In this document: piece by piece, positions 62,873-64,000 of the stretch
How positions within the stretch are numbered: the stretch's first letter is position 1
Layout: every line of letters starts with the position of its first letter
NCBI GenBank assembly: GCA_045568115.1
Contig: JBJLBO010000001.1
Coordinates: forward strand, 186,001 to 250,000
Length of the DNA stretch: 64,000 nt
Reading direction: 5' to 3'
Source of the DNA: MGIIb-O1 sp002457595
Lineage (GTDB): Archaea > Thermoplasmatota > Poseidoniia > Poseidoniales > Thalassarchaeaceae
Program-made: the position numbers and the translations under genes
Notes under the pieces: model-generated
Database searches by the model: none
Told to the model about the DNA's origin: nothing
What the model saw: only the letters and a program-made list of their open reading frames with translations

Positions 62873-63622
62873 TCAATCACCTAAGGCGCCATCTGAAAAT
62901 CCAAATTGGTCTCTAGTAAGATAAGCTAGAGACATTCCAATAAGTATGAAAAAAGGACCGATGAACATCAGCCCTTGGCTCCATAATCCAAGGTATGCTA
63001 GGAATTGAGTTCGAAAATGGCTCTTTCCATTGTAGGCCTCTACTCCTCCAAAGAGACCTGCAAGTCCGGCTAGAAGTGTCAATGATCCAATTATTGTCGT
63101 AATAAGTACTGAATCCTTTAGATGGCTTTCTCCACGCATATCCACCTCATTAACACCTTCTCCTTCAGTCAGAGTGATAATAATCTGAGCATGATCGCCG
63201 GGAATAATGAGCACTCTTTCAGTGATATAGCCTGATTGTTCAACAATAACTACTGAAGATTCCCGAGCAACTTCGGTAATTGCAAAACGACCTCCTGAAT
63301 CAGTAACAGAGAAACCTATCTGTTCGCCATTTTCATTCTCCAATATCACAGTCACTCCTTCTATCGCGTCACCACCAGAACTATTGTCGACAATTGCAGA
63401 AAATACACCACCATCTACAATGACCAAACCGTCGGAAGAGTCTGTCTGATCGCTTAACACATCACCGATATCTGCTGTAATATGTAGACTTCCAGTAATT
63501 ACTCCAAGGAAACTTCCTAGAATGATAAGTATAGCTCCAGCAACTCGAGTTGCTGGATCTACGGAAAGGTCTTCAAGCCACCATTCGAAACGAGTTCGAC
63601 GGGATTCATCATCTCCAGACAT
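62873..63622 (-). CDS. membrane protein with carboxypeptidase-regulatory-like (CnaB-type) domain
   Basis: The 249-residue product has one N-terminal membrane segment (VAGAILIILGSFLGVITGSL) and an extracellular beta-sandwich (AIEGVTVILENENGEQIGFSVTDSGGRFAITEV) of carboxypeptidase-regulatory or PEGA type. Two C-terminal membrane segments (LITTIIGSLTLLAGLAGLFGG and GLMFIGPFFILIGMSLAYL) complete it. Function is unknown. It is coupled to tmk downstream. Confidence 0.75.
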   Translation of the reverse strand: MSGDDESRRTRFEWWLEDLSVDPATRVAGAILIILGSFLGVITGSLHITADIGDVLSDQTDSSDGLVIVDGGVFSAIVDNSSGGDAIEGVTVILENENGEQIGFSVTDSGGRFAITEVARESSVVIVEQSGYITERVLIIPGDHAQIIITLTEGEGVNEVDMRGESHLKDSVLITTIIGSLTLLAGLAGLFGGVEAYNGKSHFRTQFLAYLGLWSQGLMFIGPFFILIGMSLAYLTRDQFGFSDGALGD

Positions 63623-63634
63623 ACTCTCCGCTCC

Positions 63635-64000
63635 CTACTCCTCATCGTTCCCTAAACGAGGAGGCTTCTGAGTTTGACGCTTCTTCGATGTCGAAACAAA
63701 AACCAATAATAAAAGGAAGAGAATAGAGAAATAACCTATTTTTGAATTGAAAAATGATTGATTTTGGGAATCAACCTCAAGAATTATCTGACAATTTTCA
63801 TCTAAGTTTTCAAAATCAATACTAACCTCATAATAATTTGACCAATTCTTTCCAGTTATCCAGTATGTCTGTGACTGATTCTCAGGAATGATATTGTCAT
63901 TTCTAGGAGACAGCGCAATTCCATTGAGAACTCCTGAACTTTCTAGTTCAAATTCAGTTCTTAGTTCACTAAAATCCACCTTTTGACAAACATTTCCTGA
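63635..64000 (-). CDS. C-terminal part of a single-anchor surface protein (cut by right edge)
   Basis: The frame is open to the right edge with no ATG visible at its beginning; a GTG at 63979 is in mid-domain. The visible part is a beta-rich extracellular stretch with Asn-rich N-glycosylation-like sites (NQS, NWS), one membrane segment (IGYFSILFLLLLVFVST) and a short basic tail (KKRQTQKPPR). It belongs to the operon with the CnaB-like membrane protein. Confidence 0.65.
   Translation of the reverse strand, partial: SGNVCQKVDFSELRTEFELESSGVLNGIALSPRNDNIIPENQSQTYWITGKNWSNYYEVSIDFENLDENCQIILEVDSQNQSFFNSKIGYFSILFLLLLVFVSTSKKRQTQKPPRLGNDEE

Noticed and set aside
1..64000. Insertion sequences, prophage or integrated element
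   Set aside because: No transposase, integrase, flanking repeats or structural phage gene was recognised anywhere in the window.

Overview
The window is almost certainly from an archaeon of the marine Thermoplasmatota, most likely Marine Group II (Poseidoniales). The archaeal identity rests on ribosomal protein L40e, NMD3, a Csl4-type exosome subunit, membrane-anchored LonB, an archaeal-type AspRS, UPF0147, archaeal TrmI, bifunctional PGI/PMI and a helix-hairpin-helix radical SAM protein. A Marine Group II-like, protein-degrading heterotroph is suggested by the very large secreted or cell-surface proteins with single C-terminal anchors, the peptidases, the amino-acid catabolic genes, the Ccm cytochrome c maturation genes and the SUF system. 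Base composition is AT-leaning. Coding density is very high and genes often overlap by an ATGA. I see no rRNA, tRNA, insertion sequence, prophage or CRISPR array. No intergenic gap exceeds 300 bases.

Layout. 1-3567 (minus): pdxT, an orphan radical SAM enzyme and a Cas4/AddB-like Fe-S nuclease cut by the left edge. 3665-5479 (plus): serC and deoC. 5481-9168: a thioredoxin-CcdA/DsbD fusion diverging from a PiT phosphate transporter fused to a PhoU-like domain. 9194-11792 (minus): a TPP riboswitch, a sodium:solute symporter, a 49-residue zinc-ribbon protein and a PAP2 phosphatase. 11815-15619 (minus): P5C dehydrogenase, two small proteins and purA. 15661-16500 (plus): rpl40e and a LysE exporter. 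16492-24183 (minus): class V aminotransferase, UPF0147, Ntn-type asparaginase, LonB and a large surface protein. 24439-26755 (plus): trmI and aspS. 26763-33227 (minus): a FabH-like ketosynthase, then a tight five-gene operon of unknown catabolic role. 33279-38269 (minus): one giant RCC1/GCC2-GCC3/thrombospondin-3 surface protein that reads as two pieces because of an apparent one-base frameshift. 38325-42137 (minus): radical SAM-HhH protein, a Csl4-RRM-RGG fusion and a METTL5-like methyltransferase. 42258-44070 (plus): rmuC and an M23-type peptidase. 44064-48575 (minus): a CcmA-CcmB fusion, ccmC, a ccmD-like peptide, nmd3 and pgi/pmi. 48661-55236 (plus): a rhomboid, a 1608-residue anchored subtilase and a Maf protein. 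55228-59884: a DtxR-type repressor and NifU-like protein diverging from sufCBD. 59913-64000: a membrane-embedded Smr-like protein, a DUF2085 protein, a thymidylate kinase with a long C-terminal extension, and two membrane proteins, the last cut by the right edge.

How they fit together. Iron-sulfur assembly, with a metal-responsive repressor beside it, and cytochrome c maturation point to aerobic respiration. P5C dehydrogenase, two kinds of asparaginase, the amino-acid exporter and the extracellular subtilase fit growth on protein and amino acids. The TPP riboswitch ahead of a symporter suggests salvage of thiamin or its pyrimidine precursor. The least explained parts are the Csl4-RRM fusion, the five-gene operon, the membrane Smr protein and the giant surface proteins.
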